Assembly: GCF_010093445.1 (NCBI RefSeq) | Contig: NZ_PDWW01000001.1 | Coordinates: forward strand, 248,001 to 312,000 | Length of the DNA: 64,000 bases | Reading direction: 5' to 3' | Source of the DNA: Pseudoxanthomonas japonensis | Lineage (GTDB): Bacteria > Pseudomonadota > Gammaproteobacteria > Xanthomonadales > Xanthomonadaceae | Part shown: piece by piece, positions 41,140 through 50,453 of the stretch | How positions within the stretch are numbered: the first letter of the stretch is position 1 | Layout of the letters: every line of letters starts with the position of its first letter | Program-made: the position numbers and the translations under genes | The notes under the pieces: generated by a model | The model's database searches: none | What the model saw: the letters and a program-made list of their open reading frames with translations, nothing else | What the model was told of the DNA's origin: nothing

Positions 41140-44018
41140 GCCAGCGCTTCGCCCGCGCGCTGGCGCTGTTCGACGATTGCGTGGCGCTGCCTGCGGCGGC
41201 GCGTTCCGCCTTCCTCGCCGACTTGGCCGACCGGGATCCGGAAACCCATCGCGCCCTGACGACCTTGCTCGATTCGGACGGCACGCTGCAGGACGCCGGC
41301 GAGCACGACCCGCTGCCGTTCGCCTCGCTCGACGCCCTGCATCGGGACACCCTCACGGCCGGCGGGCAGGAAGCCGCGCCCCACGGGTCGGCCGAAGCCG
41401 ACGCCCGGGTCGGCAGCCGGTTGGGGCCATGGCGGATCGAGCGCGCGCTGGAATCCGGCGGCATGGGCACGGTGTACGAAGCCTGGCGCGACGACGGGCA
41501 GTACCAGCAGCGCGTCGCACTGAAGTGCATGCGCGGCGAACTGACCTCGCCACGCCTGATCGAGAGTTTCCGCCGCGAGCGGGAAGCGCTGGCGGCCCTG
41601 GACCATCCGGGGATCGCCACGCTGTTCGATGGCGGCATCGAAGCCGGCGGGTATCCGTGGTTCGCGATGCGCTACGTGCAGGGCGCGCAGATGGACGCCT
41701 GGTGCGACGCGCGCACCGCCAGCCTGCGCACGCGTGTCGCGTTGCTCGTGCAGGTGTGCGACGCGCTGGTCTACGCCCACCAGCGGCAGGTACTGCACCA
41801 GGACATCAAGCCGTCCAACCTGATGGTGACCGACGAGGGCCAGGTGCAGGTGCTCGATTTCGGCCTGACCGCCTCGCTGGCCGCCTCCGACGCCGTGCCG
41901 CGCCTGGCGGCTTCGGATGGCTACACCGCGCCCGAGGCGCTGTCGGGCGCGCTTCCGGCCGTGACCATGGATGTCTGGTCGATGGGCGTGCTGATGTACC
42001 GGCTGCTGGCCGGGGCGCTGCCGCACGCGTCGACGCGCCTGCTCTCGACCGTCCTGTCGCAGGACAAGGACCAGGCGCCCCGGATGTCGCAGCTGGCGGA
42101 ACAGGGCGCAGCGGCGCAGGCGCAGTGCCGCGGATTCGGCACGCCCCGCGCGCTCGCCCGGGCGCTGTCGGGCGACCTGGACGCCATCGCGGCGCGCTGC
42201 ATCGCACGCACGCCGGGACAGCGCTATGCCTCGATCGACGCGCTGCGCGACGACCTGCAGGCGTGGCTGGAGCGGCGCCCGGTCGAGGCCCGTGGCGGTG
42301 GCGCGGCCTACCGGGGCCTGCGCCTGCTGGCCCGGCATCGGCTGGCCGCTCTGCTGACGGCGCTGACGCTGTGCGTCGCGGCCGTCAGCCTGGGCATGCT
42401 GGTCCGGCAGGAGCGCAGTGCGGCCCACGAGACCGCGTCCAATCTCGCGCTGTCGCAGGTATTCGAACGGATGCTGGGCAACGCCACCCTGTCCGGACTG
42501 GGCGACACCCCGATGTCGTCGGGCGCCCTGCTCGAGGACACGGAACGCCAGGTCCGCGCGCTTCCGCTGCAGGACCACCCGGTGGTCCTCGCGCGCGGCC
42601 TGTCGATGCTGGCCCGCAACTACAGCGTGGTGGGCGACTACGACCGCGCCACGCGACTGGCCGCAGAAGCCGCCCGCCTGCAGGGCGACGATCCGTCCGG
42701 CCTCGCCACCGCGCAGGCGACCCTCGCCGCCCTGCTCAACCTGCGGGGCAGACCGCGCGACGCACAGGCCGCCGCGCAGGAGGGACTGCGCGAAATGGCC
42801 GGTGCGGACATCCTGCCGCCACGCCTGCAACTGCTGACCGAACTGGCGCGCAGCCGCTGGGACCTGGGCGAACACGATCTCGCACGGCACACGCTGGACC
42901 AGGCACTGGCGCTCGCCGGGGATGGCCATCTGCCGTCCGCGCAGGCGGAACTGCTGACGCTGCGCGGCTACTGGAACACCCGCCTGGTCCGCTTCGCGCA
43001 GGCGGACGACGACCTGCGCCGCGCCATTGCACTCGCCGCCCCGGCCTACCCCCTGGTCGCCAACGAGGCCCGCCGTCTCCTGGCGCAGAACCTGCTGGTG
43101 CAGGAGCGCATCGACGAAGGCCGCCGGATCGCGGAAGCACTGCTGGCCGACTATCGGCTGCGATTGGGGGATTCGCATCCGCTGGTGGGCCGCGCATGGC
43201 GCGTATTGGCCAACCTGCAGTGCACGGGCGGGCAGCTGGAGGCCTGTGCGGTGTCCATCGACCAGGCCGAACGGATCGTCCGGCTGCATTTCGGCGAACA
43301 ACACCCGGAGTTCGCCGATGTCCTGCGCGTGCGATCGCTGCTGGGCGTATTCGGACAGTCCGGTCAGGCTGGCGTCATCCCGGCTCTGCGGCGTGCGGAA
43401 GCGCTGCTGCTCGCGGCCTACCCGCCGCAACACGAGACGATAGTGCGCATCCGCCTGATGCTGGCCCGGCGCCTGCTGTCTGCCAATCCAAAGGAAAGAA
43501 ACGAATCCATCGCCCTGATGCGGACGGTGATGGCCGACCACGCGAAAGGTCGGCTGAGTCCCCAGCCGATCCACCGGATCACGCTGGCGGAGGGACTGCT
43601 GAAGCGCGCCGGCGCCGGCGACCTGCAGGAGGCACGTGCGCTCGTCGAACAGAACGAGGCCGCCCTGCGCGCCTACCCGCCTGCCTACAGCATGGTGTTC
43701 TACAACCGCTACCTGCTCGCCTACCTGACCGACCGGGGCGGCGATCCGGCACTGGCCGATACGCTGCTCGCGCGCCTGGCGACCGATATCGGAGAGAACC
43801 CGGCGACGACCAACAACCGTTTCGTCCTGCGCGACACCCTGATGTTGCGGGCGATGATCGCGCTGCGTCGCGGCGACGCGCCTGCGGCGCGAACCCTGCT
43901 GGCCGACGCCGTGACGCGCGCGGAGGCCATGTTCGGACCGGACCACCAGGCCTCACGCAGGGCGCGCGCGCAACTCGATGCGCTGGACAACACGGGAACC
44001 TTCGAGTTGCTGCGCTGA
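41136..44018 (+). CDS. Ser/Thr protein kinase with single TM helix and C-terminal TPR-like repeats
   Basis: A 960-residue membrane kinase. The kinase domain (about 97-375) has a P-loop ESGGMGTVYEA, catalytic Lys130 (VALKCM), catalytic loop HQDIKPSN with D223, DFG (241-243) and a TAPEAL segment. Arg before the catalytic Asp is replaced by Gln, so the kinase is of the non-RD type. One membrane helix (about 402-423) leads to a C-terminal extension (430-960) with helical TPR-like repeats, probably periplasmic. Family members of this layout often neighbour an ECF sigma factor, but none is present here. Substrate unknown. Confidence 0.88.
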   Translation: MSQRFARALALFDDCVALPAAARSAFLADLADRDPETHRALTTLLDSDGTLQDAGEHDPLPFASLDALHRDTLTAGGQEAAPHGSAEADARVGSRLGPWRIERALESGGMGTVYEAWRDDGQYQQRVALKCMRGELTSPRLIESFRREREALAALDHPGIATLFDGGIEAGGYPWFAMRYVQGAQMDAWCDARTASLRTRVALLVQVCDALVYAHQRQVLHQDIKPSNLMVTDEGQVQVLDFGLTASLAASDAVPRLAASDGYTAPEALSGALPAVTMDVWSMGVLMYRLLAGALPHASTRLLSTVLSQDKDQAPRMSQLAEQGAAAQAQCRGFGTPRALARALSGDLDAIAARCIARTPGQRYASIDALRDDLQAWLERRPVEARGGGAAYRGLRLLARHRLAALLTALTLCVAAVSLGMLVRQERSAAHETASNLALSQVFERMLGNATLSGLGDTPMSSGALLEDTERQVRALPLQDHPVVLARGLSMLARNYSVVGDYDRATRLAAEAARLQGDDPSGLATAQATLAALLNLRGRPRDAQAAAQEGLREMAGADILPPRLQLLTELARSRWDLGEHDLARHTLDQALALAGDGHLPSAQAELLTLRGYWNTRLVRFAQADDDLRRAIALAAPAYPLVANEARRLLAQNLLVQERIDEGRRIAEALLADYRLRLGDSHPLVGRAWRVLANLQCTGGQLEACAVSIDQAERIVRLHFGEQHPEFADVLRVRSLLGVFGQSGQAGVIPALRRAEALLLAAYPPQHETIVRIRLMLARRLLSANPKERNESIALMRTVMADHAKGRLSPQPIHRITLAEGLLKRAGAGDLQEARALVEQNEAALRAYPPAYSMVFYNRYLLAYLTDRGGDPALADTLLARLATDIGENPATTNNRFVLRDTLMLRAMIALRRGDAPAARTLLADAVTRAEAMFGPDHQASRRARAQLDALDNTGTFELLR

Positions 44019-44029
44019 CACGCTCCGCG

Positions 44030-44413
44030 TCAGCGATGGTCGCCGTCGAGGTAGTACCAGCGCCCGTCCAGGCGCAGGAACCGGCTCCGTTCCTGCATGC
44101 GCACCGCCCGGCCGCCACCGACGCGGTAGCGCGCGACGAACTCGACCTCGGCGGTATCCGGCCCGATGACGTGGTGCGCCTTCACCGTCAGGCCCAGCCA
44201 GGTGGTTTTCGGTTCGCCCGGCGCGTCGAGGCCGAGTTCGCCCGGCCGCGTGTCCGCATGCCAGGTGGCGCGCAGGTAGCCCGCATCGCCGAGCACGTAG
44301 GCGCTGTAGCGCGAGCGCATCAGGGTTTCGGCGTCCGGCGCGGGTTCACCACCGTGGTAGCGGCTGCAGCAGGCGGCGTAGTCGCGGCCGGTGCCGCAGG
44401 GGCACAGGGTCAT
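44030..44413 (-). CDS. YchJ-like protein with SEC-C zinc motif (UPF0225)
   Basis: A 127-residue conserved protein. The N-terminal SEC-C motif ([20 protein letters not shown]) binds zinc, as in the C-terminus of SecA. The rest ([37 protein letters not shown]) is an NTF2-like fold. Function unknown. The ATG at 44411-44413 is preferred to a longer frame since the family begins with the SEC-C motif. It is convergent with the kinase. Confidence 0.85.
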   Translation of the reverse strand: MTLCPCGTGRDYAACCSRYHGGEPAPDAETLMRSRYSAYVLGDAGYLRATWHADTRPGELGLDAPGEPKTTWLGLTVKAHHVIGPDTAEVEFVARYRVGGGRAVRMQERSRFLRLDGRWYYLDGDHR

Positions 44414-44427
44414 GCTTGGGCACCTCC

Positions 44428-44493
44428 TGTGGGAGCGACGCAAGTCGCGATCGGCCTCCGCGGTGGTTCATCGCGACTCACGTCGCTCCCACA
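44428..44493. repeat. Inverted repeat pair, family A
   Basis: 23-bp arms at 44428-44450 (TGTGGGAGCGACGCAAGTCG...) and 44471-44493, with a 20-bp spacer. A few mismatches (CAAGTCG versus TGAGTCG) distinguish the arms. It lies between folE and the YchJ-like gene. Confidence 0.85.
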
Positions 44494-44516
44494 CCGGTCA
44501 GCAGGCAGTCCCGCAC

Positions 44517-45122
44517 TCAACGCCTGCCGTGACCCGTCTCGATGAAGCGCAGGAACTCGGCGCGCGTGCGCGCGTCCTCGCGGAAGGTGCCCAGCATCTT
44601 GCTGGTCACCATGCTGACGCCGCGCTTGTGCACGCCGCGCGTGGTCATGCATTCGTGCGCGCCGTCGACGACGACGGCCACACCGCGCGGCTGCAGCACG
44701 TCCTGGATGCACTGCGCGATCTGCGCGGTCATCTTCTCCTGCACCTGGAAGCGGCGGGCGTACACGTCGACCACGCGCGCCAGCTTGCTGATGCCCACCA
44801 CCTTGCCGTCGGGCAGGTAGCCCACGTGCGCGCGGCCGATGATCGGTGCCATGTGGTGCTCGCAGTGGCTTTCGAACTCGATGTCGCGCAGCACGATCAT
44901 CTCGTCGTAGCCGGCGACTTCCTCGAACGTGCGCGCCAGGTACTCGCGCGGATCCATCTGGTAGCCGCTGAACCAATCGCGGTAGGCCTTGGCAACGCGC
45001 TTCGGCGTATCCAGCAGGCCTTCGCGCGAGGGATCCTCGCCCGCCCATTCGAGCAGCACGCGCACGGCGTCCTCGGCCTGCGCCTGGCTGACCTTGCCGG
45101 ATTTGTCGTCGGACTGGCTCAT
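44517..45122 (-). CDS. folE: GTP cyclohydrolase I
   Basis: A 201-residue enzyme that opens the GTP ring to make 7,8-dihydroneopterin triphosphate, the first step of folate/pterin synthesis. Zinc ligands C87 and H90 ([10 protein letters not shown]) and the Cys in HECMTTRG are present, with the family motifs [20 protein letters not shown] and [14 protein letters not shown]. It is the standard-size folE. The repeat pair at 44.43-44.49 kb lies directly after it. Folate production links it functionally to metE and purU in the window. Confidence 0.95.
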   Translation of the reverse strand: MSQSDDKSGKVSQAQAEDAVRVLLEWAGEDPSREGLLDTPKRVAKAYRDWFSGYQMDPREYLARTFEEVAGYDEMIVLRDIEFESHCEHHMAPIIGRAHVGYLPDGKVVGISKLARVVDVYARRFQVQEKMTAQIAQCIQDVLQPRGVAVVVDGAHECMTTRGVHKRGVSMVTSKMLGTFREDARTRAEFLRFIETGHGRR

Positions 45123-45344
45123 CGCGTGGATTCCTGCGGGGGGCGTGGAGGATAACGCATCTGTCTTGCCGACCCTCTACGGAGCTGGCGACCCGGCGGA
45201 TGCGGATCGGCCACCTTGCCCGATGCGGCGTCCCGCCGTCCGGCACTCGCCAAGCCGCGCGCACGGGCGCACCCTATGCGCCGGTCCACCACCGTGACGG
45301 GCGATCCCGTCATCTCCCCGTAGTACCTGTCCCGGAGTTCCTCC

Positions 45345-47492
45345 ATGCTGCGTACGCTGTTGCTCTCCTCCGCCATCGCCGTCGCCCTGTCCGCCTGCGG
45401 CGACCGCCCTGCTGCCGAATCCGCCATGCCCGCCACCGCCGCCACGCCCGCCGAAAGCGCGAATCCCCTGCTCACCGCCAGCGCGCTGCCGTTCCAGGCG
45501 CCGCCGTTCGACAGGATCAAGGATGCCGACTACCAGCCGGCCATCGAGGAAGGCATGCGCCAGCACCTCGCCGAGGTGCGCACCATCGCCGACAACGCCG
45601 AGCCGGCCACGTTCGCCAACACGTTCGAAGCGCTGGAGCGCAGCGGCACGTTGCTGACCCGCGCGACCACGGTGTTCTTCGCCATGACCGGCGCCAACAC
45701 CAATCCCGCGCTGCAGGCCGCCGAAGAAGCGCTGGCGCCGAAGCTGGCCGAGCACAGCGACAGCATCCACCTGGATCCGAAACTGTTCGCCCGCGTGAAG
45801 GCGGTCTACGACCAGCGCGACACGCTCGGCCTGACGCCCGAGCAGAAGACCGTGGTCGAACACACCTACGACGGCTTCGTGCGCGCAGGCGCGCAGCTCT
45901 CCGACACCGACAAGGCCGAGCTCCGCACGCTCAACAGCGAGGAGTCCTCGCTGACCACCGCGTTCGGCAACAAGCTGCTCGCCGCCGGCAATGCCGGTGG
46001 CGTGTTCGTCACCGACAAGGCGAAGCTCGACGGCATGGACGAGGGCGCGATCGCCGCTGCGGCCGATGCCGCCAAGGCCGCGGGCAAGGACGGCCAGTGG
46101 CTGCTGAGCCTGCAGAACACCACCCAGCAGCCGCCGCTCGGCTCGCTGAAGGATCGCGCGCTGCGCGAGCAGCTGATGGCCGCGTCGCTGGGACGCGCCG
46201 AGAAGGGCGACGCCAACGACACCCGCGCGACCATCCAGCGCCTGGCCGAACTGCGCGCGCGCAAGGCGCAGCTGCTGGGCTTCCCGAACTATGCCGCCTA
46301 CAGCATCGCCGACCAGATGGCCGGCACGCCCGAGGTCGCACTGAAGCTGCTCACCGACACCGTGCCCGCCGCCACCGCGCGTGCACGCGCCGAGCTGGCG
46401 AAGATCCAGGGCGTGGTCGATGCGCAGAAGGGCGGCTTCACCGCCGGCGCGGCCGACTGGGACTTCTACGCCGAACAGGTGCGCAAGGCCGAGTTCGATC
46501 TGGACGAGTCGCAGATCAAGCCCTACTTCGAACTGGACCGCGTGCTGAAGGACGGCGTGTTCTTCGCCGCGCACGAGCTGTACGGCATCACCGCCAAGGA
46601 GCGCAAGGACATCCCGGTCTACCACCCGGACGTGCGCGTGTTCGACATCATGGACGCCGACGGCAAGCAGCTGGCGCTGTTCTACCTGGATCCGTTCAAG
46701 CGCGAGAGCAAGCAGGGCGGCGCGTGGATGGGCAACTTCGTCGAGCAGAACGGCCTGACCGGCGACATCCCGGTGGTCTACAACGTGGAGAACTTCACCA
46801 AGCCCGCCGCCGGCCAGCCCGCGCTGCTGAGCTTCGACGACGTCACCACGCTGTTCCACGAGTTCGGTCATGCGCTGCACGGCTTCTTCTCGAAGACGCA
46901 GTACCCCAGCGTGGCCGGCACCAACACGCCGCGCGACTTCGTCGAGTTCCCGTCGCAGTTCAACGAGCACTGGGCGCTGGACCCGAAGGTGTTCGCCAAC
47001 TACGCCAAGCACCACCAGACCGGCGAGGCCATGCCGCAGGCGCTGGTCGACAAGATCGTCAAGGCGCGCACCTTCAACCAGGGCTATGCGACCACCGAGT
47101 ACCTGTCGGCCGCCCTGCTGGACCTGGCATGGCACACCCTGCCGGCCGGCAGCGGCAAGCAGGACGTGGACGCCTTCGAGAAGCAGGCGCTGGCCAAGTA
47201 CAAGGTCGACCTGGCGGCCGTGCCGCCGCGCTACCGCACCAGCTACTTCAGCCACATCTGGGGCGGTGGCTACGCGGCGGGTTACTACGCCTACTTCGGC
47301 GCGGAAGTGCTGGACCATGACGCGTTCCAGTGGTTCCGCGAGCACGGCGGCCTGACCCGCGAGAACGGCCAGATTTTCCGCGACAAAGTGCTGTCGATCG
47401 GCCACTCGCGCGACCTCGCCACCGCCTACCGCGAATTCCGCGGCAAGGATCCCAGCGTCGAGCCGCTGCTGGAGCATCGCGGCCTGAAGTAA
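45345..47492 (+). CDS. dcp: M3 family peptidyl-dipeptidase lipoprotein (Dcp-like)
   Basis: A 715-residue zinc metallopeptidase. The lipobox LSAC places it as a lipoprotein (Cys18), which is typical for xanthomonad M3 enzymes and implies a periplasmic membrane-bound protease. The active-site HEFGHALHG starts at H505 (H505, E506, H509 zinc/catalytic), with the third zinc ligand in a later Glu. The rest of the sequence matches dipeptidyl carboxypeptidase/oligopeptidase A. The ATG at 45345 follows a GGAG site. It removes dipeptides from oligopeptide C-termini. A strong terminator follows. Confidence 0.92.
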   Translation: MLRTLLLSSAIAVALSACGDRPAAESAMPATAATPAESANPLLTASALPFQAPPFDRIKDADYQPAIEEGMRQHLAEVRTIADNAEPATFANTFEALERSGTLLTRATTVFFAMTGANTNPALQAAEEALAPKLAEHSDSIHLDPKLFARVKAVYDQRDTLGLTPEQKTVVEHTYDGFVRAGAQLSDTDKAELRTLNSEESSLTTAFGNKLLAAGNAGGVFVTDKAKLDGMDEGAIAAAADAAKAAGKDGQWLLSLQNTTQQPPLGSLKDRALREQLMAASLGRAEKGDANDTRATIQRLAELRARKAQLLGFPNYAAYSIADQMAGTPEVALKLLTDTVPAATARARAELAKIQGVVDAQKGGFTAGAADWDFYAEQVRKAEFDLDESQIKPYFELDRVLKDGVFFAAHELYGITAKERKDIPVYHPDVRVFDIMDADGKQLALFYLDPFKRESKQGGAWMGNFVEQNGLTGDIPVVYNVENFTKPAAGQPALLSFDDVTTLFHEFGHALHGFFSKTQYPSVAGTNTPRDFVEFPSQFNEHWALDPKVFANYAKHHQTGEAMPQALVDKIVKARTFNQGYATTEYLSAALLDLAWHTLPAGSGKQDVDAFEKQALAKYKVDLAAVPPRYRTSYFSHIWGGGYAAGYYAYFGAEVLDHDAFQWFREHGGLTRENGQIFRDKVLSIGHSRDLATAYREFRGKDPSVEPLLEHRGLK

Positions 47493-47514
47493 GCACGCGC
47501 TGCTTCGGCGACAT

Positions 47515-47548
47515 GAAGAAGGCCCGCTTGCGCGGGCCTTCTTCTTGC
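47515..47548 (+). terminator. Rho-independent terminator of the M3 peptidase gene
   Basis: A 13-bp perfect stem, GAAGAAGGCCCGC pairing with GCGGGCCTTCTTC, around a TTGC loop, with T-rich sequence continuing (TTCTTG). It sits 22 bases after the stop codon. Confidence 0.9.
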
Positions 47549-47653
47549 CTGCATGCCTGTGCGCGGATGAAGCCCGACGATTTGTCCTACATGGGTGTAC
47601 GCACTAGAGTCGGCGGCATGCATCGACACCACGATCATCCGGGAGCACAGGCG

Positions 47654-48064
47654 ATGACGGACACCTCCGTCGGCAGGCAGGATACCGAGCGCCGTCGCAT
47701 TCGGCTGCACCTGCTGGGCTTCCTGCTGTTCGCCCCCCTTCTGGCCTGTGCAGGCCCCGAGCTGACACCGGGCTATTCGCGGGACGCGGTGCAGCCTGTT
47801 GTCGTGCAGGCGGGCACTGCCGGCGAAGCGCGGATCCGCTTCGTATCGCCACCGGAAACCCTCTACTACGCGGCCGGCGTGTCCTACCGTGTGACGAGTG
47901 ATGCGCTGCAGGTCGTCATCGACCGCTGCCCCATCCACGGCGACTGCACAACGATGGCGAAAGGAACGCTGCTCGACGACGGGCGCACGACGGAGGTCAG
48001 CGTGCCGATCGATGGCAGGCGTCTTGTCATGCTGCATACCGACGGCGAGCAACCACTCCCGTAA
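47654..48064 (+). CDS. Hypothetical lipoprotein
   Basis: A 136-residue predicted lipoprotein. The ATG at 47654 follows GGGAG. A longer N-region (MTDTSVGRQDTERRRIRLHL) precedes a hydrophobic core and a lipobox-like LLAC (Cys36). The mature part (RIRFVSPPETLYYAAGVSYR...) is beta-rich with a C-terminal Cys pair (RCPIHGDC). Not recognised. It lies between the terminated M3 gene and the glycosyltransferase, and its stop is 60 bases before the latter. Confidence 0.65.
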   Translation: MTDTSVGRQDTERRRIRLHLLGFLLFAPLLACAGPELTPGYSRDAVQPVVVQAGTAGEARIRFVSPPETLYYAAGVSYRVTSDALQVVIDRCPIHGDCTTMAKGTLLDDGRTTEVSVPIDGRRLVMLHTDGEQPLP

Positions 48065-48124
48065 CCTCGTCTTGCCCTCCCTCGTGGCAGCATCGTGCAC
48101 GTCGCAGGCACGCAGGCTCCCCGC

Positions 48125-49324
48125 ATGAAGTTGCTGATCATCACCTGCGGCACCGAGGGCGATACGCGTCCGCTGGCCGCACTCGGCCATGCGCTGATGC
48201 AGTCCGGACATGAGGTCGAACTGCTCGGCGACGCGAACACGCTTGGCATCGCGCAGGTGCTCGGCGTACCGGCACGCGCACTGGCTGGCGACATCCGCGC
48301 GACGATCGCCGTCGAAGGCGCCATGCGCGAGATCACCCGCAATCTCGCGCGCCTCGCCATCGCCCATAGCAGCGATTGGCTGCAGCAGGCCATCGACGCC
48401 GGCCGCGGGTGCGACGCGATCATCGTCTCGGGACTGGCGGTCTTCGCCGGGCTGTCGGCGGCCGAGGCACTGCGCGTGCCGGCGATCGGCGCGATGCTGA
48501 TTCCGATATCGCCCACGTCCGCGTTCGCCTCGCCGTTCCTGCCGTTCACGCCGCCGCGCCTGTTCAATCGCGCCAGCCACACGCTGTTCGGGCAGCTCAG
48601 CTGGCGGCTGTTCCGCAACGCGACGAACCGGGCACGCGCGCAGGCAGGATTGCCGCCACGGCGTGCGCTGTGGGCCGATCATCCGATGCTCTACGGCGTG
48701 TCGCCCACCCTGGTGCCGCGTCCCGACGATTGGCCGGACAACGCGCATGTCTGCGGCCAATGGGTACCGCCGCTGGCGGCCACGTTCACGCCGCCGGACG
48801 ATCTGCTCGCGTTTCTCGATGCCGGCGAGCCGCCGGTCTATGTCGGCTTCGGCAGCATGGCCGGCTTCGACAATGCACGCCTCGTGGACGCCGTGGCCGG
48901 TGCGCTCGGCACGCGGCGCGCGTTGTTCAATGCAGGCTGGACCGGCATCGACACGACCATGTTGCCTGGGAATTTCCATGCGATCGGCCACGTGCCGCAC
49001 GACTGGCTGCTGCCGCGCTGCGCACTGGCGATCCACCATGGAGGCTCCGGTACCACGCACTCCGCCTGCCGTGCCGGCATCCCCTCGGTCATCGTGCCGT
49101 TCGCAGGCGACCAGTTCTTCTGGAACGCGCGGCTGCGCGATGCCGGGGTGATGGCGCATGCGCTGAAGGGCGCGTCGATCACGGCCAGCAACCTCCGCGA
49201 AGCGGTCACCTTCGCCGGCAGCCAGGGCGCGCGCTGCCGGGCCGCGGACTTGGGTCACCGTATGCAGCGTGAAGACGGCTGCGCTGCAGCCGTCGCCCAG
49301 GTGGAGCGCTACGCCCGCCGATGA
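48125..49324 (+). CDS. Glycosyltransferase family 1 (MGT/UGT-like)
   Basis: A 399-residue GT-B glycosyltransferase. The N-terminal Rossmann half starts MKLLIITCGTEGDTRPLAAL, the usual GT1 opening. The nucleotide-sugar binding half contains YVGFGSM, GHVPHDWLLPRCALAIHHGG and the donor motif GSGTTHSACRAGIPSVIVP, followed by FAGDQFFWNARL. It resembles macrolide or sterol glycosyltransferases and MurG-like UDP-sugar enzymes that act on lipids or secondary metabolites; the acceptor is unknown. The start at 48125 is preferred to an upstream ATG that lengthens the N-terminus by 10 residues. Confidence 0.9.
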   Translation: MKLLIITCGTEGDTRPLAALGHALMQSGHEVELLGDANTLGIAQVLGVPARALAGDIRATIAVEGAMREITRNLARLAIAHSSDWLQQAIDAGRGCDAIIVSGLAVFAGLSAAEALRVPAIGAMLIPISPTSAFASPFLPFTPPRLFNRASHTLFGQLSWRLFRNATNRARAQAGLPPRRALWADHPMLYGVSPTLVPRPDDWPDNAHVCGQWVPPLAATFTPPDDLLAFLDAGEPPVYVGFGSMAGFDNARLVDAVAGALGTRRALFNAGWTGIDTTMLPGNFHAIGHVPHDWLLPRCALAIHHGGSGTTHSACRAGIPSVIVPFAGDQFFWNARLRDAGVMAHALKGASITASNLREAVTFAGSQGARCRAADLGHRMQREDGCAAAVAQVERYARR

Positions 49325-49339
49325 CGGTGGCGTGCCGCC

Positions 49340-49882
49340 TCAGTCCGCCGCGACCGGCGCACCCATGTTGCCCTTGCTGTACATGCCCGAGCGGTCGAAG
49401 CAGCAGGCGCGGCGCTTGCCGGACGCCAGCATGTCGCAGGCGGTGGCGATGCGCTTCACGCGCGTCTCGGCTTTCTTGCCGGACGTCATCCAGTGGATCC
49501 AGTCGCGGCGCGCGACCGGCGTCAGCGTCGTCCACACCGCTTTCGCCTCCGGGGCCGCGGCGAGCGCCTTGCGGATATCGGGCGGCACCGCAGGTTCGGG
49601 TTCTTCCTCCACCGGTGCAACGACCAGTTCAACGGTGTCGCCCGTGGCAACGCCGGCCGCCTCGCGCAGCGTCTTCTCGACCTTCAGCCAGTGGCTGCCT
49701 TCGCCATCGGGTTCCAGCGTGGCCTGGAACGGTTGGCCCGCGAACGTGCCCTCGACCGTCGTCATGCTGCGCGCCGGCAGCTTCGCGCTGGCCGCTTTCG
49801 GCAACACCAGGAACGTCCACGTCGCGCCTTTCGGCTCGGCGGGACGTTTCAGTGGGGCGGTAAAGCAGATGGATGCGCTCAT
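49340..49882 (-). CDS. DUF1905 / YdeI-OmdA family protein
   Basis: A 180-residue cytoplasmic protein with two recognisable parts: an N-terminal DUF1905-like beta barrel (about residues 8-95, ATWTFLVLPKAASAKLPARS, EGTFAGQPFQATLEPDG, GDTVELVV) and a C-terminal YdeI/OmdA-type helix motif (about 105-150, PPDIRKALAAAPEAKAVWTTL with RRDWIHWMTSGKKAETRVKR). YdeI-type proteins are linked to resistance to bacteriocins or peptides through outer-membrane changes, but biochemical function is unknown. The start at 49880-49882 fits the family opening. Confidence 0.82.
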   Translation of the reverse strand: MSASICFTAPLKRPAEPKGATWTFLVLPKAASAKLPARSMTTVEGTFAGQPFQATLEPDGEGSHWLKVEKTLREAAGVATGDTVELVVAPVEEEPEPAVPPDIRKALAAAPEAKAVWTTLTPVARRDWIHWMTSGKKAETRVKRIATACDMLASGKRRACCFDRSGMYSKGNMGAPVAAD

Positions 49883-50020
49883 GCGCCGATGGTAGCGCGG
49901 GCACGGTCCACAGGGTGTTGCCGGTTCCGGCTTGTGAACACGGTGCATCCACGCCCGTCACGCGATGTTTCCCCTGGCCTGCCTAGAACGGACATGTCCC
50001 CGCGAGCCGAGGAGCCGGCC

Positions 50021-50449
50021 ATGTCCCACATCCAGCACAATGACGAGGTGCTGCCCCAGGCGGTCGACGCGGTCGCGGTCGACCCCGCGCTGCTGAATTT
50101 CGGCATCGATGTTTTCCAGGCGGTGATGAACGGCGCGATGCCGATCGCCGAATACGACGGCGACAATCTCGCCTGCACCGGCATGAACGCGATCGCGCGA
50201 CAGATCGGCGGGCATGGCCTGACGCTGGAGGAAGAAGCGTCGCTCGTGCTGCGCGTCGTCGCGTTCGGCGACCTGGTCAGCCAGGCCGAGGGCGACAGCC
50301 GCACTGCCGCCCATGTCGGCGTCTCCACCGACGGCTACCGGATAACGCCCGCCTTCCTGCACGCAGCCGCCAGCGCCGACATCGTGCGTCGCGTCGACGG
50401 CAGTTTCGGCTACGACCTCGACAGCGTGGCGGGGCGCCTGGTGCACTGA
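50021..50449 (+). CDS. Hypothetical protein, 142 aa
   Basis: Not recognised. The ATG at 50021 follows GAGGAG. The protein is acidic, probably helical, with no signal peptide or TM helix. Its mid-part MNAIARQIGGHGLTLEEEAS and the late STDGYRITPAFLHAAASADI look like a compact folded domain. It could be a small conserved xanthomonad protein. It is divergent from the YdeI-like gene and lies back-to-back with the cupin gene downstream (4 bases between stops). Confidence 0.65.
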   Translation: MSHIQHNDEVLPQAVDAVAVDPALLNFGIDVFQAVMNGAMPIAEYDGDNLACTGMNAIARQIGGHGLTLEEEASLVLRVVAFGDLVSQAEGDSRTAAHVGVSTDGYRITPAFLHAAASADIVRRVDGSFGYDLDSVAGRLVH

Positions 50450-50453
50450 GGCA

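Noticed and set aside
39645-43946. A 1433-codon open frame on the minus strand
   Set aside because: It is antisense to the second M20 gene and the kinase. Its composition (very high Arg, Gln, His, Val) is the usual shadow of GC-rich genes and it has no domain motif.
45177-47477. A 766-codon minus-strand frame opposite the M3 peptidase gene
   Set aside because: It is antisense to an enzyme with full active-site motif. No ribosome binding site or domain is visible.
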